From Microbacterium sp. SA39 (GTDB lineage: Bacteria > Actinomycetota > Actinomycetes > Actinomycetales > Microbacteriaceae), in assembly GCF_000967865.1 (NCBI RefSeq), contig NZ_JXRU01000033.1, positions 168,854 to 232,853 of the forward strand: DNA of 64,000 nt. The letters run 5' to 3'. Positions within the stretch are counted from its first letter, which is position 1, and each line of letters starts with the position of its first letter. The position numbers were made by a program, and so were the translations under genes. Below are positions 1 through 9,132 of this stretch, piece by piece. The notes below the pieces were generated by a model, which did no database searches, was not told the origin of the DNA, and saw only the letters and a list, made by a program, of their open reading frames with translations.

Positions 1-388
1 CACTGAGCGCGGAGGTGTGCACATCGCTGAGCACGAAGAACGACAGCAGCGGCTTCTCGTCGGTCTTGACGATGTAGCCCTCGATCTCGGTCGGCGAGGA
101 GACGCCGCCCTTGAACGCGGCGGCTGCGAGGTTGGTGGTCTCCTCGAGGACCAGCGGCTTCTGATAGACGGGGCTCGCCGGGGTCGGCGTCGACCCGTCG
201 AGCGTGTAACGGATCTGCGCACCCCGCGGGCCGGAGATCTCGACCGTGGCCGGTTGCGTGAATCGGCCACCGTCCTGGCTGAACGTCGGTGCCGCGAGCT
301 CGTCGGCGGCGAACGTCGCCGTGCCCGGAAGCGCGACGACGGCGGCCACGACCGCGATCGTGCACGCCCCTGCGATCTGTCTCTTCAC
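1..388 (-). CDS. Secreted metallophosphoesterase, N-terminal part (cut by window edge)
   Basis: The gene runs off the left edge, so only about 129 N-terminal residues are visible. A GTG start at 388-386 has AAAGAGG six bases upstream; the in-frame ATG-like alternative terminates at once. The protein opens with KRQ, then a hydrophobic segment ending near ATFAADE, a typical Sec signal peptide. Residues about 35-105 (RYTLDGSTPTP, YQKPLVL, AAAFKGG) match the chitobiase/Fn3-associated C-terminal type beta-sandwich that often precedes secreted enzymes. The last visible residues, LLSFFVLSDVHTS, are the first metal-binding motif (DxH) of the calcineurin-like phosphoesterase fold. Substrate cannot be told. 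Likely exported; the catalytic remainder lies outside the window. Confidence 0.75.
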   Translation of the reverse strand, partial: MKRQIAGACTIAVVAAVVALPGTATFAADELAAPTFSQDGGRFTQPATVEISGPRGAQIRYTLDGSTPTPASPVYQKPLVLEETTNLAAAAFKGGVSSPTEIEGYIVKTDEKPLLSFFVLSDVHTSALS

Positions 389-709
389 TTCATCCTCTTT
401 CACGTGTGTATCTACGACGCCCCTGATCGGAGGCGTTGTCGACGCTAGGGAGCGAGAGGAGATTTGAAGGGGCGGATGCCGGAACGTTAGGTAAACAACT
501 TCAGGGATGCGCCCCAGGCGTGCCTCGAAGAAGTAAACACAACATGACGGCGCTGGCGATAGAAGTCGCGGGTCTCCGCGTCGCCCCGTTCATAGTTCAG
601 TCAGAATTCGCCCGGGAGCCGCAGATCCGGTCGTGCGGAACCGTTGGCGGCAGTTCTTGCTGAATTGTGAACGCCGACCGCCGATGCCGCCGCGAACGGA
701 CCGCGACTA
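389..709. other. Intergenic region upstream of the secreted phosphoesterase
   Basis: No convincing gene. This is the upstream region of the leftward phosphoesterase and the downstream region of panB. The word GTAAAC occurs twice in direct orientation, as GTAAACAAC at 491-499 and GTAAACACAAC at 533-543, about 42 bp apart. That could be a repeated regulator site but is weak evidence. No clear terminator hairpin with a T-run was found after panB. Confidence 0.4.
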
Positions 710-1579
710 CTACCGCGCGGCGAGCAGCTCTCGCAGCCGCGCAGCCTCATCCGCTGGCATCGCGTAGCCGTGCTCGGGCCCGGGATAGACCCCGCCGCGC
801 ACCTCGTCCGCATACGCCGTGACCCCGGCGACAGCTGCCCCGCGGAGCTCGGCGTATCGCTTCACGAACTTCGCCGCACCGCCGTCGTACAGCCCGAGCA
901 GGTCGTGGAACACGAGCACCTGGCCGTCGGCATCCGCTCCCGCTCCGATGCCGATGACCGGGATATGGAGCAGCGGCATGAGCGCTGCGGTGACCTCCGA
1001 CGGCACCGCCTCGATCACGAGCATCGAGCACCCGGCATCCTGCAGGGCGAGGGCGTCGTCGATCACGGCGAGCGCGGCATCCGCAGTGCGTCCTTGCGCG
1101 CGGTAGCCGCCGAGGGCCGTGGCGGTCTGCGGCGTGAGGCCCACATGACCGACCACCGGGATGCCGGCGTGCACGAGGGCTCGCACCCGATCGACGGTCG
1201 CGCCGCCGCGCTCGATCTTGACGAGGTCGACTCCGGCCTCCTTGACGAAGCGCTGCGCCGTGGCGATCGCGAGCTCGTCGGACGCCTCGTACGACCCGAA
1301 CGGAAGGTCGCCCACGAGCAGCGGCACCGAGAGGCCCCGCCGGACGGCCTTCGTCAGCATGAGCATCTCGTCGACCGTCACCGGGACGGTGCTGTCGTAG
1401 CCGAGCACCGTCATCGCGGCGGAGTCGCCGACGAGCACCAGGTCGACCCCGGCCTCCTCCACGATCTGCGCGCTCGGGTGGTCGTAGGCGGTGACCATCA
1501 CCAGAGGCTCGCCGGCATCCTTCTTCGCAGCGAGACTTCCGAGGGTGACCCTCTTGCGCGGAGCCGCGTGCGCGCTCAC
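710..1579 (-). CDS. panB: 3-methyl-2-oxobutanoate hydroxymethyltransferase (ketopantoate hydroxymethyltransferase)
   Basis: PanB transfers a hydroxymethyl group from 5,10-methylene-tetrahydrofolate to 2-oxoisovalerate, giving ketopantoate, the first step of pantothenate synthesis in the cytoplasm. The 289-residue product has the normal length and family signatures: VTAYDHPSA near the N-terminus, the metal-site region [10 protein letters not shown] and [24 protein letters not shown], and the catalytic-glutamate segment IEAVPSE. The GTG start overlaps the panD stop in a GTGA arrangement, indicating translational coupling. It is the last gene of the leftward DUF2520 gene-panC-panD-panB operon. 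Confidence 0.96.
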   Translation of the reverse strand: MSAHAAPRKRVTLGSLAAKKDAGEPLVMVTAYDHPSAQIVEEAGVDLVLVGDSAAMTVLGYDSTVPVTVDEMLMLTKAVRRGLSVPLLVGDLPFGSYEASDELAIATAQRFVKEAGVDLVKIERGGATVDRVRALVHAGIPVVGHVGLTPQTATALGGYRAQGRTADAALAVIDDALALQDAGCSMLVIEAVPSEVTAALMPLLHIPVIGIGAGADADGQVLVFHDLLGLYDGGAAKFVKRYAELRGAAVAGVTAYADEVRGGVYPGPEHGYAMPADEAARLRELLAAR

Positions 1580-1968
1580 AGCGCGGCCTCCGTCAGCAGG
1601 CGATCGACGGCGTCGTCGACCTGGATGATGCTGTTGGCACGATCGACGTGCACGACCGTCGGCGAGTAGGAAGCAAGGTCTTCCGGCGAGTAGTCCGCGT
1701 AGGAGATGACGATGATCGTGTCGCCCGTGTGCACGAGCCGGGCGGCGGCGCCGTTGACCTGGATGACTCCGGATCCGCGTTCGCCCGCGAGCGTGTACGT
1801 CTCGAAGCGGGCGCCGTTGTCGACGTCGACGACGTGCACCTGCTCGTGCGGCAGGATGTCGGAGGCCTCGAGCAGGATCGGATCGATGGTGATCGAGCCG
1901 ACGTAGTGCAGATCGCTGCCGGTGACGGTCGCGCGGTGGATCTTCGACTTCAGCATGGTGCGTCGCAT
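1576..1968 (-). CDS. panD: Aspartate 1-decarboxylase proenzyme
   Basis: PanD decarboxylates L-aspartate to beta-alanine, which PanC joins to pantoate. The 130-residue protein begins [15 protein letters not shown]; with this start the self-cleaving pair Gly24-Ser25 ([11 protein letters not shown]) falls at the same position as in E. coli PanD, which supports this ATG over the internal one at MLKSK. Ser25 becomes the pyruvoyl group after processing. Other family marks are [19 protein letters not shown] and [10 protein letters not shown]. The start shares one base with the panC stop (TGATG) and the end overlaps panB by four bases, so all three are translationally coupled. A longer open frame upstream is a panC shadow and is not part of the gene. 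Confidence 0.96.
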   Translation of the reverse strand: MRRTMLKSKIHRATVTGSDLHYVGSITIDPILLEASDILPHEQVHVVDVDNGARFETYTLAGERGSGVIQVNGAAARLVHTGDTIIVISYADYSPEDLASYSPTVVHVDRANSIIQVDDAVDRLLTEAAL

Positions 1969-2843
1969 CAGGCGCCCGTTCTGTCGGTGGCGGAAGAAAT
2001 AGAGGAGAGGAGGTGGTTGTCGATCAGCCGGGCCGCGCCCACGCGGGCGGCGACGGCCAGCAGCGCATCGCGGTCGACGCGGGTGACGAGTTCGAGGGTC
2101 TCCGCATCGCGGAGTTCGAGGTACTCGGGCGCGATCCCGGCGTCGGCGAGCACGCGGTCGGCGGCGGACAGGATGCTGTCCGCATCGCGCTCGCCCGCTT
2201 CGAAGGCGGATGCCGCGGCGTCGAGCGACCGGTTCAGCACGGTCGCCTGGGCGCGAGCATCCGCGTCGAGATAGACGTTGCGCGAGCTCATGGCGAGTCC
2301 GTCGGCCTGGCGCACGATCGGGCACGCCTCGATGCGCACGTCGAGGTCGAGGTCGCGCACGACGCGGCGGACGACGAGGACCTGCTGGGCATCCTTCTGC
2401 CCGAAGTAGGCCACGTCGGGGCGCACGATCCCGAACAGTTTGGTGACGACCGTGGCGACGCCGTCGAAGTGGAACGCGCCGCGGCTGGCGCCGTCGAGCA
2501 CCTCGGTGACGTCCGCGACATGGATGGTCGTCGCGAAGCCGTGGGGGTAGATCTCGGATGCCGCGGGCGCGAAGAGGATGTCGACTCCCTCGGCCTCCGC
2601 GAGCTCGGCGTCGCGGGCCTCGTCGCGCGGGTAGGCACCGAGGTCTTCGTGCGCACCGAACTGCGTCGGGTTGACGAACAGGGAGACGACGACGAGATGG
2701 TTCCGCTCGCGGGCTCGACGCATGAGCGAGAGGTGTCCGTCGTGGAAGGCACCCATCGTGGGGACGAGCCCGACGCTCTGGCCATCACGGCGGGCATCGG
2801 AGACAGCGGCTCGCACCTCGGGAATCGTGCGGAGAATCTTCAT
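1968..2843 (-). CDS. panC: Pantoate--beta-alanine ligase
   Basis: PanC activates pantoate with ATP and condenses it with beta-alanine to give pantothenate. The 291-residue product has the nucleotidyltransferase features [15 protein letters not shown] (HIGH-type motif, about residues 27-41), [20 protein letters not shown] and SSRNVYLD (KMSKS-equivalent loop). Length is normal. The ATG overlaps the end of the upstream DUF2520 gene by four bases and the stop shares a base with panD, so it sits mid-operon. Nothing unusual in the catalytic motifs. Confidence 0.95.
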   Translation of the reverse strand: MKILRTIPEVRAAVSDARRDGQSVGLVPTMGAFHDGHLSLMRRARERNHLVVVSLFVNPTQFGAHEDLGAYPRDEARDAELAEAEGVDILFAPAASEIYPHGFATTIHVADVTEVLDGASRGAFHFDGVATVVTKLFGIVRPDVAYFGQKDAQQVLVVRRVVRDLDLDVRIEACPIVRQADGLAMSSRNVYLDADARAQATVLNRSLDAAASAFEAGERDADSILSAADRVLADAGIAPEYLELRDAETLELVTRVDRDALLAVAARVGAARLIDNHLLSSISSATDRTGA

Positions 2844-3694
2844 GCCCGGGGCTCCTCGCGGTCGGGGCCGGGGGCGCCGTGGGCGGGGTGGGCGGTCGCA
2901 TCCGGGACCGACGTGTCCTGAACGAGCACCCTCGAGCCGCCACCGATCGTCGGCGTTCCGGAGGCGCGGGAGGCGAGCGCCCGTGTTGCAGTGACGAGCT
3001 CGGCGAAGAGTTCGTTCAGGTGCGGTGCGACCTCATCGACGGCATCCCGCTGTCGTTCGACGGTGAGGGCGTCGCCGCGGGCGATGGGTCCGGTGAGGGC
3101 TTCCTGAGCTCCGGTCGCCACCCAGTTGTCGACGCTGCGGCGGACGAGCGGGGCGAGAAGCTCGCGCGCGTCACGCACGCCGGCTGCGGAAGCGAGCTGC
3201 TCGGCCGCGTCCAACACCGTGAGGACGAAGTTCGAGGCGAAGGATGCCGCCGCGTGATAGGTCGCGCGGTGCTCGTCGTCGACCGTGAACGGGTGGGCAC
3301 CGAGTGCGCGGGCGAGCTGCTCGGCCACCGCGCGGGCCTCGTCGGTGCGACCGGCGATCGCGGCGCCGATGCCGTCGAAGACGTCGGGCGTCTCGGACCC
3401 GGTGAAGGTCTGCAGGGGATGGAAGCTGAAGTCCACGTCGTCGAGCGCTGTCGCGCCGGAGACGTGCCCGACGAATCGCACGTGCGGGCGCGCCACGAAG
3501 GCGACGGCAGGGATCGCGGCATCCGGCACGCAGAGGAGGGCGATGTCGGCCGACGGCATCGACTGCTCGCGTCGGAGAGGACCGAGAACCTCGAACCCTG
3601 CGATGCGCAGACACCGGGCGAGAACGCCTCCGAGACGGCCGGCGCCGATGACGGCGATGGTCGTTCCGGGCGGGAGAGCGGAGTCAGGATTCAT
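2840..3694 (-). CDS. Rossmann-fold/DUF2520 oxidoreductase-like protein, first gene of the pan operon
   Basis: About 284 residues from the ATG at MNPDSALPPG. An NAD(P)-binding Rossmann motif GAGRLGGVLARCL lies near residues 16-28, followed by CVPDAAIP, SFHPLQTF and a C-terminal helical DUF2520-type domain with YHAAASFASNF. The fold resembles ketopantoate reductase and 6-phosphogluconate dehydrogenase-like enzymes. It overlaps panC by four bases, and no panE is present in the operon, so a ketopantoate reductase role is a reasonable inference but not shown by the sequence. The open frame extends upstream to 3922, but that part has no Rossmann or family features. The ATG at 3694 lacks a good Shine-Dalgarno, so the start is the least certain part. 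Confidence 0.8.
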   Translation of the reverse strand: MNPDSALPPGTTIAVIGAGRLGGVLARCLRIAGFEVLGPLRREQSMPSADIALLCVPDAAIPAVAFVARPHVRFVGHVSGATALDDVDFSFHPLQTFTGSETPDVFDGIGAAIAGRTDEARAVAEQLARALGAHPFTVDDEHRATYHAAASFASNFVLTVLDAAEQLASAAGVRDARELLAPLVRRSVDNWVATGAQEALTGPIARGDALTVERQRDAVDEVAPHLNELFAELVTATRALASRASGTPTIGGGSRVLVQDTSVPDATAHPAHGAPGPDREEPRA

Positions 3695-3979
3695 GGTGAG
3701 AACCGGTCGGATGGGGACGACGCGGATGCCATGAGTATCCGCCTGTGGCGGCATCCGTTCCAAATCAGATAGCAGATCACCAAGTGGGAGCGCCCATGGG
3801 CAGGTCATTTCGACCGATTTCACCCATTCTTCTTGACACTCTGCTCTCGAGACGTTCGCGCACCCCGCCCCCACCCCGCCGATTCGCCCGTTGCGTTCAT
3901 CTTCCCGTGCCCCGAGGTTCATCTCAGAGGCCTATCTTGAGTGCGGGCGCGTGACCGCAGGTAAGCATCTGCCCATTCT

Positions 3980-4025
3980 TTGTAGACACACGACAAGAAC
4001 CGAGTAATGTCGACTCTGACATCAC
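3980..4025 (+). promoter_or_regulatory. Candidate promoter with 22-bp operator dyad ahead of the ABC import operon
   Basis: An imperfect palindrome GTAATGTC-N6-GACATCAC spans 4004-4025, with 7 of 8 arm positions pairing. A possible -35 TTGTAG (3980-3985) and -10 TAATGT (4005-4010), 19 bp apart, would place the dyad over the -10. The operon encodes a LacI-type regulator, so this is the natural candidate for its operator. A good ribosome site GAAAGGA lies at 4036-4042, just before the start at 4048. Functional assignment is inference. Confidence 0.45.
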
Positions 4026-4047
4026 TCGACGACGAGAAAGGACGACC

Positions 4048-5130
4048 ATGGTCGACATCCGGAAGAAGCGCTGGGCCCTCATCGGGTTCGCGGCAGTCAC
4101 GGCGATCGCACTGACCGGCTGCGCAGGCGGCACGGAGCCCTCCGGTGGAGACGAAGAGTCGGGCCCGACCGACGAGGGCGGCACGCTCATCGTCTACACG
4201 AACTCGAACAGCGACGGACGCGGCGAGTGGGTCACCGAGAAGGCGGCCGAGGCCGGCATCGAGATCGAGATCGTCGGGCTCGGCGGCGCCGACCTGACGA
4301 ACCGCATCATCGCCGAGAAGAACAACCCGGTCGGCGACGTGGTCTTCGGCCTGAACAACATGTTCTTCGAGCAGCTCAAGGCCGAAGAGGCCATCTCCGC
4401 CTACGAGCCCGAGTGGAGCGGCGAGGTCCCCGCCGACGCCGGCGACGCCGCTGACGGCGTGTACTGGCCGCTGGTCGAGCAGGCCATCGTCACCGTCTAC
4501 GACGAGAACCGCATCAGCGACCCGGTCTCCGACGAGGAAGAACTCTGGAGCGACGACGAGTACGCCGGCCGCTTCGAGGTCAACCCGGCTCTCGGCCAGG
4601 CCACCCCGCAGCTCGTGCTGGCCAGCATCCTCAGCCGTCATCTCGACGAGGACGGCGATCTCGGCGTCAGCGACGAGGGCTGGGAGCTCGTCGAGTCGTA
4701 CTACGCGAACGGCTCCCCGGCCGTCGAAGGCACCGACCTCTACGCCCGCATCACCCGTGACGAGATCGACTACGGAGTGCTGCCTTCCAGCGGCATCGAG
4801 GCCCGCGACACCGAGTACGCCACCTCGACCGGCATGATCGTGCCCGAGTACGGCGTGCCCTACGTGACCGAGCAGATCGCCCCGATCGCCGGCACTCCGC
4901 GTGAGAAGACGGCCCAGGAGTTCATCGACTGGTTCGGCAGCGCCGAGGTGCAGGGCGAGTTCGCGGCCGAGTTCAACTCCATGCCCGTGAACGAGGGCGC
5001 GGTCGAGCAGGCCAATCCCGAGGTCGTCGACCTGATGGCCGAGCTTCCGCGGCAGGAGATCGACTTCTCGTTCGTGAGCGAGAACCTCGGCGCCTGGGTC
5101 GAGAAGGTCACGCTCGAGTACATCGGCTGA
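4048..5130 (+). CDS. ABC transporter substrate-binding lipoprotein (iron/phosphonate/thiamine-type family)
   Basis: A 360-residue extracellular binding protein. The N-terminus MVDIRKKRWALIGF continues to the lipobox ALTGC with the lipidated cysteine at residue 25, followed by a Gly/Glu/Asp-rich linker. The mature start GTLIVYTNSNSDGRGEW and later DVVFGLNNMFFEQL and YGVLPSSGIEARD resemble the family-1 proteins that bind ferric iron, thiamine or 2-aminoethylphosphonate. It is followed by its ATPase and a double permease, then a LacI-type regulator and a phosphodiesterase-like gene. The substrate is not decided by the sequence; the phosphoesterase neighbour argues for an organophosphate, while the family also allows iron. 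Confidence 0.85.
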   Translation: MVDIRKKRWALIGFAAVTAIALTGCAGGTEPSGGDEESGPTDEGGTLIVYTNSNSDGRGEWVTEKAAEAGIEIEIVGLGGADLTNRIIAEKNNPVGDVVFGLNNMFFEQLKAEEAISAYEPEWSGEVPADAGDAADGVYWPLVEQAIVTVYDENRISDPVSDEEELWSDDEYAGRFEVNPALGQATPQLVLASILSRHLDEDGDLGVSDEGWELVESYYANGSPAVEGTDLYARITRDEIDYGVLPSSGIEARDTEYATSTGMIVPEYGVPYVTEQIAPIAGTPREKTAQEFIDWFGSAEVQGEFAAEFNSMPVNEGAVEQANPEVVDLMAELPRQEIDFSFVSENLGAWVEKVTLEYIG

Positions 5131-5159
5131 TCGGGAAGACCGATCGGGAAGAAGACACC

Positions 5160-6212
5160 ATGATCCGTTTCGAAGACGTCGACGTCGTGTTCGGCGACCA
5201 TCGTGCGGTCTCGCAGCTGAATCTCGAGATCCAGGAGGGTGAGTTCTTCACCCTCCTGGGTCCCTCGGGCTGCGGCAAGACCACGGCACTCCGCTCCCTC
5301 GCCGGCTTCGTCGAGCCGACGGGGGGTCGCATCCACATCGGCGGGCGCGACGTCACGGGCGTCCCCAGCGAGAAGCGCGATGTGGGCATGGTGTTCCAGA
5401 ACTACGCGCTCTTCCCCAGCATGAACGTGCGCGACAACATCGCGTTCGGCCTCACTGTGCAGAAGGGGTCGGACAAGGTCTCGAAGGCGGATCAGAAGCG
5501 GCGGGTCGACGAGATCGCCGACCGCACGGGGCTCGCCTCGTCACAGCTCGACCGCAACGTGTCGGAGCTGTCGGGCGGACAGCAGCAGCGCGTCGCGATC
5601 GCCCGCGCCCTGGTGCTGACCCCGCGCATCCTGCTGCTCGACGAGCCGCTGTCGAACCTCGACGCGAAGCTGCGCGTGCAGCTGCGCGAACAGCTGAAAG
5701 AGCTGCAGCGCGAGGTCGGCGTGACGACGGTCTACGTCACGCACGACCAGGAGGAGGCGCTGACCCTCAGCGACCGGATCGCCGTGCTCGACGCGGGAAA
5801 GCTGCAGCAGGTCGGCACTCCCGAGGAGATCTACGACCGCAGCGCGACGCCCTTCGTCTGCCGGTTCATCGGCGAGAACAACCGGCTCACCCCGGCGATG
5901 CTCGTGGCCATCGGCGGCGGCCTCGACACCACGGCCGAGAGCTATGTGCGTCCCGAGAAGCTGCATCTCGCGCGGCCGGAAGAGCGAAGGGCGGATGCCG
6001 GTGCGACGGCATCCGCTCCCACGGCATCCATCGACGGATTCGTGCTCGACCGCACGTATCACGGCGGCCACAGCGTCTACACGGTGGAGACCGCGGACGC
6101 GACGGTGCGCGTGAGCGTGCCGGCCGCGGCGAGCGCCGACCGCTGGGATGCCGGAGACGCGGTGCGCGTCGACGTCGATCCGCGCTGGATCCTGCAGTAC
6201 CCGGCGGCGTGA
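5160..6212 (+). CDS. ABC importer ATPase (FbpC/PotA-like)
   Basis: A 350-residue cytoplasmic ATPase powering the adjacent importer. Walker A GPSGCGKTT lies at residues 34-42, followed by the Q-loop MVFQNYALFP, the signature LSGGQQQRVAIARAL, Walker B ILLLDEPLSNLD and the H-loop VYVTHDQEEAL. The C-terminal roughly 110 residues form a TOBE-like regulatory domain. The length and single nucleotide-binding domain fit the iron/polyamine/phosphonate subfamily. It starts 29 bp after the lipoprotein gene and ends one base before the permease start, so the genes are one transcription unit. Confidence 0.92.
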   Translation: MIRFEDVDVVFGDHRAVSQLNLEIQEGEFFTLLGPSGCGKTTALRSLAGFVEPTGGRIHIGGRDVTGVPSEKRDVGMVFQNYALFPSMNVRDNIAFGLTVQKGSDKVSKADQKRRVDEIADRTGLASSQLDRNVSELSGGQQQRVAIARALVLTPRILLLDEPLSNLDAKLRVQLREQLKELQREVGVTTVYVTHDQEEALTLSDRIAVLDAGKLQQVGTPEEIYDRSATPFVCRFIGENNRLTPAMLVAIGGGLDTTAESYVRPEKLHLARPEERRADAGATASAPTASIDGFVLDRTYHGGHSVYTVETADATVRVSVPAAASADRWDAGDAVRVDVDPRWILQYPAA

Positions 6213-6213
6213 C

Positions 6214-8082
6214 ATGACCGATCCGAAGATGTCCGCCCCGGTCCCGCCGCCGTCGGCAGGGCTCCCCGGCGAGGCCGGCGTGCTGACCGCCACCACACAG
6301 AGCGAGCAGCCGGACAAGAAGAAGCGCACGGCCCCGCGCGGCGGCATCCGCTCGATGCTCCGCTCGCCGATGGCCTGGGTGACGGGCGTCGTCGTGATCT
6401 GGTTCGCAGTCGCGTTCCTCGTGCTGCCGAACGCGGCGCTGCTGGCTGCGACCTTCTTCCCCGAGGGGCAGTTCAGCATCCGTGCGGTCGAGAAGCTGCT
6501 GGGCAGCGAGCGCGCGCTGAAGACGCTCGGCAACAGCTTCCTGCTCGCGGTGACGCTGTCGATCACGGTCAACGTGGTCGGGGTGTTCATCGTGCTGGTG
6601 ACGCAGTACTTCCGCATCCGCGGGGCGAAGATCCTCTGGCTGGGCTACGCGACGACGCTGATCTACGGCGGCATCGTGCTGGCCGCCGGGTACAACTTCG
6701 TCTACGGCCGCTTCGGGTTCTTCACGAACGTGATGGTCAACTGGTGGCCCGACATGGACCGCGACTGGTTCTCGGGGTTCTTCGCGGTCGCGTTCGTGAT
6801 GACGTTCGCGACGACCACGAACCACATGTTGTTCCTGTCGTCGTCGCTCGGCAAGGTCGACTACGCGTCGATCGAGGCGGCGAAGCTCATGGGGGCGTCG
6901 TCGTGGACGATCCTGCGCCGCATCGTGCTGCCGGTCATGAAGCCGATGCTGTTCGCCGTCACCGTGCTGACCTTCCTGATCGGTCTCGGCGCGCTGACCG
7001 CTCCCCTGGTGCTCGGCGGGCCCGACTTCCAGACCGTCGCGCCGCTCATCATCGACCTGTCGCGGAGTCCGATCACGCGGGACATCGCGGCGCTCCTGGC
7101 GATCGTGCTGGGGCTCGCGACCATCATCCTGCTGGCGATCATGAACCGCGCCGAGAAGTCGGGTGTGTACTTCTCGGTCGCGAAGGTCGCGACGCCGATC
7201 CAGAAGCAGCCGATCCGCAATGCGTTCGCGAACGTCGTGGTGCACGTCATCGCATACGTGCTGTGGGTGATCTACCTGATCCCGGTGATCCTCATCGCCG
7301 TGTTCTCGTTCGTCGATGCGCGCAGCATCCTCGCCGGCACGATCACGTTCGAGAGCTTCACGCTCGACAACTATGTGACGGTGTTCAGCAGCCCCGCGGC
7401 GCTCAACCCGTTCATCGTGAGTGTCGTCTACAGCGCGCTCGCCTCACTGATCGTGGTCGTGGGACTGCTGTTCGTGGCACGGGTGCTGCAGAAGTACCGC
7501 AACGTGATCACGAGCGCGATCGAGTACGTGCTGCACATCCCGTGGATCCTGCCGATCGTGCTGATCGCCCTCGCGTTCGTGATGGCGTTCGACGAGCCCC
7601 AGGCGATCGTGGGCAACATCGTGCTCACCGGCACCCCGGTGCTGCTGCTGATCGCGTACATCTGCGTGAAGATCCCGTTCACGCTGCGACTGCTGAAGGC
7701 CGGCTTCGCGTCGGTCCCCGACTCGCTGGAGGATGCTTCGCGCATTCTCGGCGCGCGGTCGCTGACGGCCTTCCGCCGGGTGATCATCCCGCTCGTGCTG
7801 CCGACCGCCGCCGCGATCACCGCGCTGAACTTCAACAGCCTGCTCGACGACTACGACGCGGCGATCTTCCTGTACCAGCCGCTGTACAAGCCGCTGGGCG
7901 TGGCGATCCAGGAGAGCACTCGCGGCGAGAACAATCTCGACGCGATGCCCATCACGTTCGTCTACACGGTGCTGCTGATGATCATCATGGGTGTCACGAT
8001 GTACCTCGTGTACGGACGAGGATCGGGAACCGGATCGAGTCGGAAGAGCTCGCAGAAGACGCGGAAGACGCGTTCCGCATGA
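6214..8082 (+). CDS. ABC importer permease, two permease domains fused in one chain
   Basis: A 622-residue membrane protein starting MTDPKMSAPV, one base after the ATPase stop. A charged cytoplasmic tail (DKKKRTAPRGG) precedes about twelve hydrophobic segments in two repeated halves. Each half carries an ATPase-coupling EAA loop: IEAAKLMGASSWTILRR in the first and LEDASRILGARSLTAFRR in the second. This fused layout is known for iron and aminoethylphosphonate-type importers and replaces a two-subunit permease. A longer open frame begins upstream inside the ATPase gene and is not preferred. The stop overlaps the regulator start (ATGA). Confidence 0.92.
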   Translation: MTDPKMSAPVPPPSAGLPGEAGVLTATTQSEQPDKKKRTAPRGGIRSMLRSPMAWVTGVVVIWFAVAFLVLPNAALLAATFFPEGQFSIRAVEKLLGSERALKTLGNSFLLAVTLSITVNVVGVFIVLVTQYFRIRGAKILWLGYATTLIYGGIVLAAGYNFVYGRFGFFTNVMVNWWPDMDRDWFSGFFAVAFVMTFATTTNHMLFLSSSLGKVDYASIEAAKLMGASSWTILRRIVLPVMKPMLFAVTVLTFLIGLGALTAPLVLGGPDFQTVAPLIIDLSRSPITRDIAALLAIVLGLATIILLAIMNRAEKSGVYFSVAKVATPIQKQPIRNAFANVVVHVIAYVLWVIYLIPVILIAVFSFVDARSILAGTITFESFTLDNYVTVFSSPAALNPFIVSVVYSALASLIVVVGLLFVARVLQKYRNVITSAIEYVLHIPWILPIVLIALAFVMAFDEPQAIVGNIVLTGTPVLLLIAYICVKIPFTLRLLKAGFASVPDSLEDASRILGARSLTAFRRVIIPLVLPTAAAITALNFNSLLDDYDAAIFLYQPLYKPLGVAIQESTRGENNLDAMPITFVYTVLLMIIMGVTMYLVYGRGSGTGSSRKSSQKTRKTRSA

Positions 8083-9101
8083 GCGCCGACGACCAGGCGA
8101 CGCCCGCCCTGCGCGTCACGATCGCTGATGTGGCGTCGGCGGCCGGAGTGTCTCGGGCCACGGCCACGCGCGCGATGAAGGGCGAGGGGCGCTTCGCCGA
8201 GGAGACGCGGGAGCGCATCCTCGAGGTCGCCGAACGGCTCGGCTACGTGCCGAACACGATGGCCGCCGAGCTCGCCGCCGGACGCACCGGCACGGTCGGG
8301 CTGATGCTGCGCGATGCGAGCAACCCGGCCTACGGTCTGCTGTTCTCGCGCCTGCAGGACGAGGCTCACCGCCGCGGACTCGACCTCGTCACCGTGACGA
8401 TCGGCGCCGATGAGCAGGGCACCAAGCAGGTCGGTGCGCTGCATCGGCTGCTCGGGATGCGGGTGGCCGGGCTCATCGTGGCGACCGGCGGCATCACCGG
8501 CGCGCAGCTCGAGCCGTTCGCCGACCAGGTGCCGATCCTGCGCGCCGGGCGCGTGGAGGATTCGGCGCGCATCCACACCGCGCACTACGACGACGAGAAG
8601 CACGGACGGATGCTGGCCGACCACGTCATCGCGCTGGGGCACCGGCACGTGGTCGTCCTGGGCGGAAGTCCCGAGGCGTCGTACCCCGAGCACCTGCGCG
8701 CCATGGCGATGCGCGAGACGCTCATCGAGGCCGAGGTCGCGGTGACGATGATCTCGGCGGGCGCGCGCCCGGAAGAGGGCGTCGACGAGGCGCTCAAGGC
8801 CGTGCGGGCCGGGGCGACCGCGGTGATGTGCGCCTCGGACTACCGGCAGCTCGCGGTGATGCGGGCCTCACGGGCGCTCGGCCTGCGGGTACCGGACGAT
8901 CTCAGCGTGACCGGGTGCGACGGCATCCTTCCCGGTGCCGACCTGCTCGGACTGACCACGGTGCGGATTCCCGTGGAGGCGGTGGCGTCGGCGGCGGTCG
9001 AGACCATGCAGCGGCTGCTGACCTCCGGCGAGTCGGATGCCGTGATGCGCCAGGCCTTCACCGGCGAACTCGTGCCCGGAACGACCGCACGCCCGATCTG
9101 A
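8079..9101 (+). CDS. LacI-family transcriptional regulator
   Basis: A 340-residue repressor-type protein. The N-terminal helix-turn-helix VTIADVASAAGVSRATATRAM is followed by hinge-region GYVPNTMAAELAAGRT, then a periplasmic-binding-protein-like sensor domain (GLMLRDASNPAYG, VAGLIVATGG, DLSVTGCDGI, LTTVRIPVEAV). It overlaps the permease stop by four bases, so it is co-transcribed with the transporter it probably controls. The best operator candidate is the 22-bp dyad at 4004-4025. Its ligand would be the transported compound or a breakdown product; this is not visible from the sequence. Confidence 0.92.
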   Translation: MSADDQATPALRVTIADVASAAGVSRATATRAMKGEGRFAEETRERILEVAERLGYVPNTMAAELAAGRTGTVGLMLRDASNPAYGLLFSRLQDEAHRRGLDLVTVTIGADEQGTKQVGALHRLLGMRVAGLIVATGGITGAQLEPFADQVPILRAGRVEDSARIHTAHYDDEKHGRMLADHVIALGHRHVVVLGGSPEASYPEHLRAMAMRETLIEAEVAVTMISAGARPEEGVDEALKAVRAGATAVMCASDYRQLAVMRASRALGLRVPDDLSVTGCDGILPGADLLGLTTVRIPVEAVASAAVETMQRLLTSGESDAVMRQAFTGELVPGTTARPI

Positions 9102-9132
9102 GCTTTCACCTTTTCGCTCTTCAGGAAGAGAC

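Noticed and set aside
6744..8078. Open frame extending the LacI gene upstream through the permease gene
   Set aside because: The upstream part is an RRA-rich shadow of the permease; the helix-turn-helix starts right after the ATG at 8079.
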